From NCBI GenBank assembly GCA_937976305.1, contig CALJSB010000037.1:1-39187 (forward strand): DNA of 39,187 bases, read 5' to 3'. Position numbers and translations under genes: made by a program. Every line of letters begins with the position of its first letter. Position 1 is the first letter of the stretch. The DNA comes from an uncultured Acidimicrobiales bacterium. GTDB taxonomy: Bacteria; Actinomycetota; Acidimicrobiia; Acidimicrobiales; SZUA-35. The notes beneath the pieces are model-generated. The model was given only the letters and a program-made list of their open reading frames with translations. It was not told where the DNA came from and searched no databases. This document shows, piece by piece, positions 16,413 to 23,238 of the stretch.

Positions 16413-17039
16413 CTACTCGGGCTTGCGATTGAGCGTGTTCATCGCCGCGTCGATGCCTTCAACAAAGAGCTGCTCGATGCCCGCAATGGCACGGTCGAGC
16501 GCCTTTTCGAGCGCTTCCGCGTCGGCCTTGCCCGGTCGGCGCAAGACCCAATCTCGACCGGCCTGTGATGGAGGCGGCTTGCCAACGCCGATTCGCAGCC
16601 GAATGAAGTCGGTCGTACCTACGTGCTGGGTGATCGAACGCAGTCCGTTGTGACCGGCCAGCCCGCCGCCCTGCTTCAGCTTGAGTCGGCCAACATCGAG
16701 GTCGAGCTCGTCGTGGACAACCACGAGCTTGTCAGCATCTTCGACGCCGTAGCGCCGGGCGAGCATCCGAACAGCTTCGCCTGACTTGTTCATGTAGGTC
16801 TGCGGAAACCCGATCGCCACTCGAGTGCCGTCGATCATCACCTCAGACACCAGGGAACGTTCTTTGCCCTTCTTCAGCGGGCTGCCATGGCGCGATGCCA
16901 ATTCGGCAGCGCAGTCGGCGCCAACATTGTGGCGGGTGTGGTCGAACTCGGCGCCGGGATTGCCGAGGCCGATCACCAAAAAGTCTGCTGGCGTGCCGCG
17001 CCGCCGGTTTTCGTTCGGACGACGGGACAGCAGGGCCAT
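16413..17039 (-). CDS. pth: Peptidyl-tRNA hydrolase
   Basis: This 208-aa enzyme frees tRNA from peptidyl-tRNAs that drop off the ribosome. The family motifs are intact: GLGNPG at 24-29, catalytic His37 in TRHNVG, the TYMNKSG Asn, VVHDELDL with the catalytic Asp, and GHNGLRS. The ATG at 17039 is chosen because the protein then begins about 20 residues before the first beta-strand. The open frame upstream only reads the rplY gene in another frame and is Arg-rich nonsense. It starts 20 bp after rplY, in the same minus-strand run. Confidence 0.96.
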   Translation of the reverse strand: MALLSRRPNENRRRGTPADFLVIGLGNPGAEFDHTRHNVGADCAAELASRHGSPLKKGKERSLVSEVMIDGTRVAIGFPQTYMNKSGEAVRMLARRYGVEDADKLVVVHDELDLDVGRLKLKQGGGLAGHNGLRSITQHVGTTDFIRLRIGVGKPPPSQAGRDWVLRRPGKADAEALEKALDRAIAGIEQLFVEGIDAAMNTLNRKPE

Positions 17040-17059
17040 GATGGAAGGGTACGAGCGAC

Positions 17060-17740
17060 TTACTCGTCGCCGCCTTCGCTGTCGCCATCGTCGCCGCCAT
17101 CGGCGGCACCTTCGGCCCCTTCGCCACCCTCGGCTTCGAGGAGCGCTGCGGCTGCTGCTGCTTCTTCCTCTTCGAGGGCCTTTGCGCCACGGGGCACAAC
17201 GGGAGCAGCGATCGTGATGTTGCCGCCGACCTTGGTGGTGACACCGGGCGGCATGGTGACGTCCCCGAGAGCAAGACGCTTGTCGATCGTCATCGAGCTC
17301 ACGTCGGCGTCGATTTGAGCCGGAATGGCACTCGGCGAGCACAGCACCTTGAGCTGGAACATCTTCTGCTCAACGATGGCGCCGGCGTCAGCAACCTCTT
17401 CGGAGTGGCCGCTCAGCACCACCGGGACAACGACGGTGACGTCGGTTCCCTCTTCGACCCGCAGGAAGTCGGCGTGGGTGACCACTCGCTTGATCGGGTC
17501 ACGCTGCACGGCCTTGACGATCACGTCGGCCTGTTCACCCTCGACATCGAGCGTGATGACGGTGTTGAGACCCTGCTTGGTCTTGAGCGCATCGCGGAGG
17601 TCGGTGTAGGTCACCTGGACCTGCTGCGGATCCTGCCCGAGCCCGTAGAGAACACCTGGGAGCTGCCCTTCACGGCGCAGGCGACGAGAGGGGCGGGTTC
17701 CCTGTGAACGTCCGGTTGTGGCTTTGACGACGGTCGGCAT
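17060..17740 (-). CDS. rplY: 50S ribosomal protein L25/general stress protein Ctc
   Basis: This 226-aa protein is the long (Ctc/TL5) form of bL25, which binds 5S rRNA. The N-terminal L25 domain (about 8-95: RREGQLPGVLYG) is followed by the C-terminal TL5 beta domain (about 100-185: VPVVLSGHSEEV, VPRGAKALEEE). The last 40 residues are an acidic Ala/Glu/Gly/Asp tail, common in actinobacterial L25. AAGGA lies 7 nt before the ATG at 17740, which fixes the start ten residues inside the longest frame. It is between prs and pth, the order also known in mycobacteria. Confidence 0.95.
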   Translation of the reverse strand: MPTVVKATTGRSQGTRPSRRLRREGQLPGVLYGLGQDPQQVQVTYTDLRDALKTKQGLNTVITLDVEGEQADVIVKAVQRDPIKRVVTHADFLRVEEGTDVTVVVPVVLSGHSEEVADAGAIVEQKMFQLKVLCSPSAIPAQIDADVSSMTIDKRLALGDVTMPPGVTTKVGGNITIAAPVVPRGAKALEEEEAAAAAALLEAEGGEGAEGAADGGDDGDSEGGDE

Positions 17741-17836
17741 AACGATCCTTGAGACAGGCAGGCTGCGCACGGGCGCGGCTTCGATTCAACGAGGCAGCGT
17801 ATCGGGGGAAATCACTACTGCTGCCCTGTCACATTG

Positions 17837-17917
17837 GGTCTGCTCCGCAGACCGCTACTCGCGATTGGCCTTAGCCTTCAAGCTTCGCTCGTCCCTCGCT
17901 TCGCGTTTCGAAACGCG
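17837..17917. other. Two palindromes in the prs-rplY gap
   Basis: The 230-bp gap between prs and rplY contains a 7-bp stem hairpin (GGTCTGC-TCC-GCAGACC, 17837-17853) and a perfect 16-bp palindrome CGCGTTTCGAAACGCG (17902-17917). Neither is followed by a U-tract on the minus strand. They could be an internal terminator or attenuator, a protein-binding site, or remnants of a repeat. Nothing else is recognisable in the gap apart from the rplY Shine-Dalgarno. Confidence 0.5.
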
Positions 17918-17970
17918 GATTGGGTTTTCTGCTGTAGGGGGCAGGGGTTCACGAAGCGCCCGCCACCAAC

Positions 17971-18960
17971 CTAGTTTTGGTTCTGTCCGCCGAAGATCTT
18001 GCTGACGGAGGTGTCTTCGAACACCGCCTGAATAGCGTCGGCAATGAGCGGTGCGACCGACAACACCTCGAGCTTGTCGAACTGCTTCTCGGCCGACATC
18101 GGCAGCGTGTTGGTCACCACGACCTTGCGCAGCACCGAATTCTTGAGCCGATCGATTGCTGGCCCCGAAAAGACGCCATGGGTCGCCGCCGCCGTCACCG
18201 ATGTGGCACCTCGCTCCATGAGCAGCTCGGCCGCCGAACAGATCGTGCCGGCGGTGTCGATCATGTCGTCGATGATGACGCAGTCACGACCTTCGACCTC
18301 GCCGACGACATCCTTGGCTTCGACAGCGTTCTTCACGTCTTTGATCCGCCGCTTGTGCACGATGGCGAGATCAGCATGGAGTTGCTGTGCGTACCGCTCC
18401 GCAACTTTCACCCGACCAGCGTCCGGGCTGACGACAACGAGGTCGTCTCCGTAGGTTTGGAGATGCTCCACGAGGATGGGCATGGCCACGAGGTGGTCGA
18501 CCGGGCCGTTGAAGAAGCCCTGGATCTGGCCCGAGTGAAGATCGATCGAGATCAGACGCGATGCACCGGATGCCGCAAAGAGGTCGGCGATCAGCTTGGC
18601 CGTGATCGGCTCACGGCCCTCAGACTTGCGATCCTGCCGGGCATAGCCATAGAACGGCATGACGGCGGTGATCCGCTTGGCCGAAGCTCGACGGGCCGCA
18701 TCGACCATGATCAGGTGCTCCATGATCGAGTCGTTGAGTGAGCGGCCCTCGAGCGAGCCGTGGCCCTGCATGATGAACACGTCGGAGCCCCGCACTGAGG
18801 TCCCAAACCGGCAATGGGTCTCGCCGTTGGCGAACTGACTCAGGTGAGCCTCGGTGACCTCGATGCCGAGCAACTCCGCCACATCGTTGGCCAAGCCATC
18901 GTTATGTCGGCCGGAGAAGAGATTGAGGGTTTTCTTGGTGACGGTCTGGCGGTTTTCCAC
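17971..18960 (-). CDS. prs: Ribose-phosphate pyrophosphokinase
   Basis: This 329-aa enzyme makes PRPP from ribose 5-phosphate and ATP, feeding purine, pyrimidine, His, Trp and NAD synthesis and, in actinobacteria, arabinan precursors. It has FANGETHCRF near residue 43, the ATP-binding MPFYGYARQDRK, the catalytic loop HKRR, and the PRPP-binding loop DDMIDTAGT (about 229-240). The length is usual. GAGGAG lies 6 nt before the GTG at 18960. It follows the glmU-like gene by 39 bp and is very likely co-transcribed with it. Confidence 0.97.
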   Translation of the reverse strand: MENRQTVTKKTLNLFSGRHNDGLANDVAELLGIEVTEAHLSQFANGETHCRFGTSVRGSDVFIMQGHGSLEGRSLNDSIMEHLIMVDAARRASAKRITAVMPFYGYARQDRKSEGREPITAKLIADLFAASGASRLISIDLHSGQIQGFFNGPVDHLVAMPILVEHLQTYGDDLVVVSPDAGRVKVAERYAQQLHADLAIVHKRRIKDVKNAVEAKDVVGEVEGRDCVIIDDMIDTAGTICSAAELLMERGATSVTAAATHGVFSGPAIDRLKNSVLRKVVVTNTLPMSAEKQFDKLEVLSVAPLIADAIQAVFEDTSVSKIFGGQNQN

Positions 18961-18999
18961 TGAGTCTCCTCGATCAAATGTCGGAGCTGTGGCGCCCCT

Positions 19000-20190
19000 T
19001 CATTCCCTCGCCCGTGAAGCATAGAAGGGACCGGTCGTCTCGCCATCAGCCACGTCGGAGCCAGGTTCGAGAACGGCGAAGGGGCCAACCCGACAGTTGT
19101 CTCCGACAACCGCCAACCGGGCCATTGTCTTTTCGATCACGGCATCACGACCAACGGTGCATCGGTCGAGCCGGGTGTCTGGCCCAATCTCACAGCCGTC
19201 GCCGATCACGGTCGATCCCTGGAGCATCGTTCCAGGGAAGAGCGTGACATCGATGCCGAGTTCGACGGTTGCATCGATGTAGGTCCGGGATGGGTCGATC
19301 ATCGTGACCCCTCGATCGAGCCAGCGGAGATTCGTGCGGTGACGAAGCTCGGCCTCCGCGTCGGCGAGGAGACGCCGATTGTCGACGGGCCGAGCGTCTT
19401 CGGGGTTGGCGAGAACTGGCGCTGTCTCGACCGGGTGGCCGGATTCTGCGAGCACCTTCACGAGGTCAGAGAACCGGTGACGACCGTCTTGGTGGTGAGG
19501 ACGGGTGCGGCGCAAGGCGGGAGCGAGCAGGCCTCGCCTGACGACATAAACGCCGTAACTCAACTCGACGTCGTCGTCAGAGGTGGAGGGTTCTGCACCC
19601 GCGTCGAGGCTGCCCACGTCAGCCCTGTCCACGTCACCACTGCCCAAGTCAGCACCGTCCATGTCAGCACCGCCCGACTCGGCGGTGACAACGGCGCTGA
19701 CTCGATCTCGGCTGTCGCGCACGATGTGGTCATGCCCCACCGCTCCGGCTCGGTCGGAGCGGGCGGTGAGCACGGTGCACGCCGCACCGGTTGCTCGATG
19801 GGTGGCAATGAGTTCTTGGAGTGTTTCGGTACGGAGCAATGGCAAGTCGGCGGGCATGACGATCAACTCACCGTCGTCGTCAAAGTCGTCGAAGCTGTTG
19901 AGACCGAGCAGGGCGGCGTCGGCGCTGCCACGATCGTGGCGTTGCTCGACAAAGTTGAGCTGCACCGAGGGCGGATCCTCGAGCACCCGCTTTGAGACCC
20001 AATCGCCAAAGGGTCCGGTGACTACGTTGACCTTGTCTGCGCCGGCATCACCCAGGGCGTCGAGCACGTAACGAAGCATCGGTCGGCCGCACAGCAGATG
20101 AATCGGTTTGGGGCGTTCGGACCGCATCGGTTCGCCGGTTGCGGTCGCGATCACGAGGGCCGACAAGGGGGTGTGCGCCAGCATGGTCAT
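19000..20190 (-). CDS. Degenerate, truncated GlmU-like protein
   Basis: This 396-aa protein is in the glmU position next to prs and is GlmU-like in sequence (SERPKPIHLLCGRPMLRYVLDALGDAGA near residue 25; MIDPSRTYIDATVELG at the start of the beta-helix). Real GlmU is 450-490 aa and makes UDP-GlcNAc. Here the nucleotidyltransferase signature LAAGxGTRM reads IATATGEPM, so the catalytic Arg is Pro. GYGR reads AVGH, and the Asn of NTGIY and the EYYLTD motif are gone; the metal-type Asp in ADLPLL remains. The protein stops after three or four beta-helix turns, so the acetyltransferase active site is missing. An Asp/Gly/Ala repeat insert (about 170-207) interrupts the first domain. Only 39 bp separate it from prs, so the end is not a nearby frameshift. 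It is likely a pseudoenzyme or a repurposed transferase. Confidence 0.85.
   Translation of the reverse strand: MTMLAHTPLSALVIATATGEPMRSERPKPIHLLCGRPMLRYVLDALGDAGADKVNVVTGPFGDWVSKRVLEDPPSVQLNFVEQRHDRGSADAALLGLNSFDDFDDDGELIVMPADLPLLRTETLQELIATHRATGAACTVLTARSDRAGAVGHDHIVRDSRDRVSAVVTAESGGADMDGADLGSGDVDRADVGSLDAGAEPSTSDDDVELSYGVYVVRRGLLAPALRRTRPHHQDGRHRFSDLVKVLAESGHPVETAPVLANPEDARPVDNRRLLADAEAELRHRTNLRWLDRGVTMIDPSRTYIDATVELGIDVTLFPGTMLQGSTVIGDGCEIGPDTRLDRCTVGRDAVIEKTMARLAVVGDNCRVGPFAVLEPGSDVADGETTGPFYASRARE
19568..19681 (-). repeat. Imperfect 15-bp tandem repeat inside the GlmU-like gene
   Basis: On the plus strand the units vary around GTCAGCACCGTCCAT and GTCACCACTGCCCAA. In the protein they give a run of GADxG/VD-like pentapeptides. 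The period is a multiple of three, so the frame is kept. It marks a lineage-specific expansion rather than a conserved domain. Confidence 0.6.
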
Positions 20191-20227
20191 CTTTCTAGCA
20201 AGCCAGATGGACTCGAAGACGAATAGA

Positions 20228-20303
20228 TGGCTCCCGGGGCAGGACTCGAACCTGCGACGGCCACATTCAAAGTGTGGTGTTCTACCAACTGAACTACCCG
20301 GGA
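20228..20303 (-). tRNA. tRNA-Gln (anticodon TTG), CCA encoded
   Basis: On the minus strand the 7-bp acceptor stem TCCCGGG/CCCGGGA, D arm GTTC-AGTTGGTA-GAAC, anticodon arm CCACA-CTTTGAA-TGTGG and T arm GCAGG-TTCGAGT-CCTGC fold cleanly. The anticodon is TTG, which reads CAA/CAG. The discriminator is G and the CCA end is in the DNA (20228-20230). It lies 37 bp before the GlmU-like gene on the same strand and may be cut from the same primary transcript. Confidence 0.97.
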
Positions 20304-20318
20304 TCGATTTCGCCTACG

Positions 20319-20345
20319 ACGCTATCGGACGGACCGCACAGACAA
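20319..20345 (-). promoter_or_regulatory. Possible promoter of tRNA-Gln
   Basis: TTGTCT and TAGCGT are separated by 15 bp and end 15 bp before the tRNA 5' end. The spacing is short, so this is tentative. Confidence 0.35.
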
Positions 20346-20405
20346 GATCCATTTGTCGATCAAGATCATCGTCGAGCGAAGCGTGTCTGTCTCCAGTTGG
20401 GACGC

Positions 20406-20411
20406 TAGCCT
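20406..20411 (+). promoter_or_regulatory. -10 box of the bS22 gene
   Basis: TAGCCT lies 10 nt before the ATG at 20422. The transcript would have only a 3-4 nt leader. No Shine-Dalgarno is seen. Confidence 0.4.
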
Positions 20412-20421
20412 TTGGCGCCTC

Positions 20422-20520
20422 ATGGGATCACTCATCAAGAAGCGTCGTAAGCGCATGCGGAAGAAGAAGCACCGGAAGCTTCTGAAGCGCACTCGCGTGC
20501 AGCGTCGCAACAAGAAGTAA
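20422..20520 (+). CDS. Ribosomal small-subunit protein bS22 (AURKAIP1/COX24-type peptide)
   Basis: The product is only 32 aa, with 19 Lys/Arg. The sequence [20 protein letters not shown], then [12 protein letters not shown], matches the AURKAIP1/COX24-domain peptide of actinobacteria. That peptide has been identified in mycobacterial 30S subunits as bS22, where it lies at the subunit interface near the decoding centre. It is complete, from the ATG at 20422 to TAA at 20520, and is easily missed because of its size. It lies divergent from tRNA-Gln and is followed by a strong terminator. The identification rests on near-identity to the family and I consider it firm. Confidence 0.95.
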   Translation: MGSLIKKRRKRMRKKKHRKLLKRTRVQRRNKK

Positions 20521-20565
20521 CAACACGTTCTGCGCTCCGGGCGTCAGCTTGGGGCACGTGCCGGG

Positions 20566-20583
20566 TCGACCCTTCAGGGTCGA
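20566..20583. terminator. Short hairpin over the ispE stop codon
   Basis: TCGACCC-TTCA-GGGTCGA forms a 7-bp stem whose loop contains the ispE stop triplet (20574-20576). It lies just before the stronger terminator at 20597-20621. Confidence 0.45.
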
Positions 20584-21356
20584 TCTTGGGTACCTGGAAA
20601 CCACCCCTTCGGGGTGGTTTTCGTCGTTACATGGCCCTCGCCAGGCACGTGGCCCTCGACAAACCAGGTCGAGCCGCTCCCCGCAAGTGTCGGCGTCGTG
20701 CCGGCCCGCTCCCCCAACTGATCGCGCCAGCGAGCGAGCTCTGGGGCAACGACGAGGGCTGCCGCCTCGAGGTCGTTCGCCCCTGTCTCATTCCGAGGCC
20801 CGCCGAGTTCGTCCCATGCTTTGAACACTGCTGGGGTTGAACACGCGATCGGCGGTGTCAGCAGCGTGAGATCACGAGCTTCAAATGGGAGCTCTTCGAC
20901 GTGCTCTCCGATGCCCGTGACTCTCGCTCGCCCTCCCACTGAGCAGAAGGGGATGTCGGCACCAAGCCGACTCGCCGCTTCGAGATCATCGAAGCCGGCC
21001 CAGCGCAAGATGGCACCGGCGTCGGACGACCCACCGCCAAGACCAGCCTGCGATGGGATGCGCTTCGTCAGCCTGATGCCGGCTTCGCGACCCGTGAGCG
21101 CAAGCGCTCGCATCACCAAGTTCTCCGGACCCGTGGGGATGTCTGCGCCACCGCCGCTGACCGACAGCGATCCGAGCGCAAGCTCGTCGCCACTGGTGTC
21201 GATCTCAATGGTGTCGTGAAGATCGAGTGTGACCATCTCAGCGTCAAGCAGGTGATAGCCATCGTCCCGAAGCCCGGTCATGCGGAGGGTCAACGTCAGT
21301 TTTGCTGGGGCAACGACGGTGGTGGGACCACCGTGATCAGCCTTCGGTGTTGTCAT
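20574..21356 (-). CDS. ispE: 4-diphosphocytidyl-2-C-methyl-D-erythritol kinase
   Basis: This 260-aa GHMP kinase phosphorylates CDP-methylerythritol in the non-mevalonate isoprenoid pathway. The GHMP ATP motif PSQAGLGGGSSDAGA, the substrate-site segment GADIPFC and the C-terminal AGSGSTWF are present. The first motif reads APAKLTLTL rather than the usual APAKINL; the catalytic Lys is kept. The ATG at 21356 gives the normal N-terminus, lies inside the end of ksgA (20-bp overlap), and has GCGGGGA in front. The longer frame from 21458 would read through ksgA. The last eight or so sense codons and the stop lie in terminator hairpins. Confidence 0.94.
   Translation of the reverse strand: MTTPKADHGGPTTVVAPAKLTLTLRMTGLRDDGYHLLDAEMVTLDLHDTIEIDTSGDELALGSLSVSGGGADIPTGPENLVMRALALTGREAGIRLTKRIPSQAGLGGGSSDAGAILRWAGFDDLEAASRLGADIPFCSVGGRARVTGIGEHVEELPFEARDLTLLTPPIACSTPAVFKAWDELGGPRNETGANDLEAAALVVAPELARWRDQLGERAGTTPTLAGSGSTWFVEGHVPGEGHVTTKTTPKGWFPGTQDRP
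20597..20621. terminator. Bidirectional terminator embedded in the ispE 3' end
   Basis: AAACCACCCC-TTC-GGGGTGGTTT is a perfect 10-bp stem with a 3-nt loop, an A-tract before it and a T-tract after it, so it can work in both directions. It serves the bS22 gene on the plus strand. On the minus strand it is read as the KTTPKGWF codons of ispE, so it is both coding and regulatory. Confidence 0.8.
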
Positions 21357-22200
21357 TCCCCGCACAGTACTGGCGCGTGAGGCGGCCCCAAGCCTCGAGA
21401 TCGAGCGTCTCTGCTCGAGCCGTCGGCGCAACGTCGGCCGCCTCGATTGCGGCTTCATCCATCAGCCCAGACAGACTGCGCCGCAACATCTTCCGCCGCT
21501 GCCCAAAGCCGGCTCGCACAAGCGTTGACAGCTCCGCAAATGGCGCATCGACACGAGGAGTCTCACACCGGTTGATACGGACGAGCACGCTGTCGACTCG
21601 AGGCTGTGGCACAAAGACTTGCGGCGGGACGCGACCCACGACGGCAGCCTCGCCCCAATACTCGGTGATGACGGATGGGATGCCGCGCTTCTTCGAGCCG
21701 GGCCCAGCAGCCAGTCGCTCGCCGACCTCAGCCTGCACCATCACAAGGTACGACGTGAGGCGATGCTCGGTGCTCAGCAACTCGAGCACGAGCGGCGTTG
21801 CTACGTTGTAGGGAAGGTTGGCGACGACCTTCCATGATGTGTCGCCCAGTTCGGCCGCCCAGTCGATCTTCATGGCATCGCCGTGAAGAATGCGCACCGA
21901 TTCCCCGGCGTCGGGCTGGGAACGCTCAACGATCTCGGTCAACGCGGGGATCAGATAACGGTCGATCTCAACGGCAAGAACATCGGCGCCAGCATCGGCA
22001 AGACCGAGAGTGAGCGAACCGAGTCCCGGACCGATCTCAACCACCCGGTCACCGGGGCCGACCCCGGCAAGCCGGACGATCTTGTCGATCATCGCTGGAT
22101 CAGCGAGAAAGTTCTGGCCGAGTGCCCGAGAGGGTGTCAGGTCGTGTCGCTCGAGAAGATCGTTGATCGACGTCTTAGTTAAACGCGGCCAGCCGCTCAA
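21337..22200 (-). CDS. ksgA: 16S rRNA dimethyladenosine transferase
   Basis: This 287-aa enzyme methylates the two adjacent adenosines near the 3' end of 16S rRNA. It has ALGQNFL, the SAM motif VVEIGPGLGSLT, the catalytic NLPYNVATP, and FVPQPRVDSVLVRI. I prefer a TTG start at 22200, which overlaps the rpf stop (TTGA) and gives the family-type N-terminus LTKTSINDLLERHDL after six residues. A GTG at 22260 inside rpf is possible but adds a poor extension. It overlaps ispE by 20 bp. The rpf-ksgA-ispE order is a known actinobacterial arrangement. Confidence 0.93.
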   Translation of the reverse strand: MSGWPRLTKTSINDLLERHDLTPSRALGQNFLADPAMIDKIVRLAGVGPGDRVVEIGPGLGSLTLGLADAGADVLAVEIDRYLIPALTEIVERSQPDAGESVRILHGDAMKIDWAAELGDTSWKVVANLPYNVATPLVLELLSTEHRLTSYLVMVQAEVGERLAAGPGSKKRGIPSVITEYWGEAAVVGRVPPQVFVPQPRVDSVLVRINRCETPRVDAPFAELSTLVRAGFGQRRKMLRRSLSGLMDEAAIEAADVAPTARAETLDLEAWGRLTRQYCAGNDNTEG

Positions 22201-23180
22201 GGGCCGGGCGGCAGATGCCGGCCACACACGGGCCACGGCTGGTTGCCTCGTTGACGCCACAGCGTGAGGGCCATCTCGTCCTGATCAAACGAAGCAGCCA
22301 TCTCGGGTGACAACCCGACGAGGTCGGTTCGACCAACCGATGCGGCGACGCCGTTCCAGGTGTCTTGATGGAACTGGTACGCGCCGTGGTAGAGCCCGTT
22401 CGAGCTCACGATCGTGTAGTCGCCACCCGACTCGCACTGGCGAAGCGCCTCCCACTGTTCAGCAGTGGGCTCGTTGCTGGGCGGCGGAGGCGCGGTTTCG
22501 GTCGGGGCGGCCTGCGTGGTCGGCGGGGCGACCGTTGTGGTGGGGGCTTCCGTGGTGGTCGGAGCCTCGGTCGTCGTCGGAGCCTCAGTCGTGGTCGGAG
22601 CCTCCGTTGTTGTCGGCGCCTCCGTGGTCGTTGGCGCCTCAGTCGTGGTCGGTGCGGCGGTGGCTGCAGCCGATCCGTCACGGCTCGAAGATTCCTTGGA
22701 GGCTGCATCGCCGGCTGACGATGCGCTCGATGGAGACGCTTGAACAGCAGACAGCTCCGACGAGGTGGCGCTCTCTTGCGGACTCGCAGCGTCGCCGGTG
22801 GTTGGCGCGTTGTCAGCGGCCTCTTCGCTACTGGCGACGGCACTGGCCGCCGACTCATCGGCCTCTGGCAAATCGTCTCTGGCGCCGGGCGTCAAGACGT
22901 CGCCATCGTCGGCTTGTTCGACCGGTGCACTCGACGCCGTGGCACTGTCTTCGTCGAGATCAACCGTTGCGGTCGTCGTGGCATCGACCACAACGTTCTG
23001 ACCATCGCCGGTTGTCAGCACCAGGATCGCCAAGGCGACAACGGTCGCCGCAGCAAGTGCGATCAAGCCACCGGTGCTGACCCGAGGCTCGGGAGCAACA
23101 GGCTGTCGAGCACGTTCGGAGGATGCCTGGGGCAATGACTGCCCAACTGCTCCGCGATCAAGAACATCTCTCTCGCCCAC
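22197..23180 (-). CDS. Resuscitation-promoting factor-like lytic transglycosylase
   Basis: This 327-aa protein has a short cytoplasmic start, one membrane anchor (37-56), an acidic/Ser-rich stretch, seven APTTTE hexapeptides (176-217), and an Rpf-type transglycosylase-like domain (about 240-320). The domain has WEALRQCESGGDY with catalytic Glu250, and Cys249 and Cys319 placed for the family disulfide. Rpf enzymes cut peptidoglycan glycan strands and wake dormant cells. It occupies the rpfB position between tatD and ksgA but lacks the DUF348 and G5 domains of RpfB; the low-complexity linker takes their place. The GTG at 23180 is supported by a promoter 8 nt upstream. Confidence 0.92.
   Translation of the reverse strand: MGERDVLDRGAVGQSLPQASSERARQPVAPEPRVSTGGLIALAAATVVALAILVLTTGDGQNVVVDATTTATVDLDEDSATASSAPVEQADDGDVLTPGARDDLPEADESAASAVASSEEAADNAPTTGDAASPQESATSSELSAVQASPSSASSAGDAASKESSSRDGSAAATAAPTTTEAPTTTEAPTTTEAPTTTEAPTTTEAPTTTEAPTTTVAPPTTQAAPTETAPPPPSNEPTAEQWEALRQCESGGDYTIVSSNGLYHGAYQFHQDTWNGVAASVGRTDLVGLSPEMAASFDQDEMALTLWRQRGNQPWPVCGRHLPPGP
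22530..22655 (-). repeat. 18-bp tandem repeat in the rpf linker (APTTTE x7)
   Basis: Seven in-frame units encode A-P-T-T-T-E/V. Synonymous third-position differences between units (for example GCCTCCGTTGTTGTC against GCCTCGGTCGTCGTC on the plus strand) show the peptide rather than the DNA is being kept. Confidence 0.85.
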
Positions 23181-23188
23181 GGCCGAGC

Positions 23189-23217
23189 ACGATAGGAACG
23201 CTGTAACAGAACCGCAA
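23189..23217 (-). promoter_or_regulatory. Promoter of rpf, near-leaderless
   Basis: TTGCGG, 17 bp, TATCGT, then 8 nt to the GTG at 23180. This is the best-formed promoter in the window and suggests rpf-ksgA-ispE can be transcribed independently of metG-tatD. Confidence 0.6.
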
Positions 23218-23238
23218 CATCAGGCTGTGGTCGTCCAA

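Noticed and set aside
17040..17342. Upstream extension of pth giving a 309-residue protein
   Set aside because: The extra 101 residues are Arg-rich and lie in another frame of rplY; the ATG at 17039 gives the normal Pth N-terminus.
22530..22655. CRISPR-like or regulatory tandem array on the plus strand
   Set aside because: It is an in-frame APTTTE peptide repeat in the rpf linker with synonymous variation.
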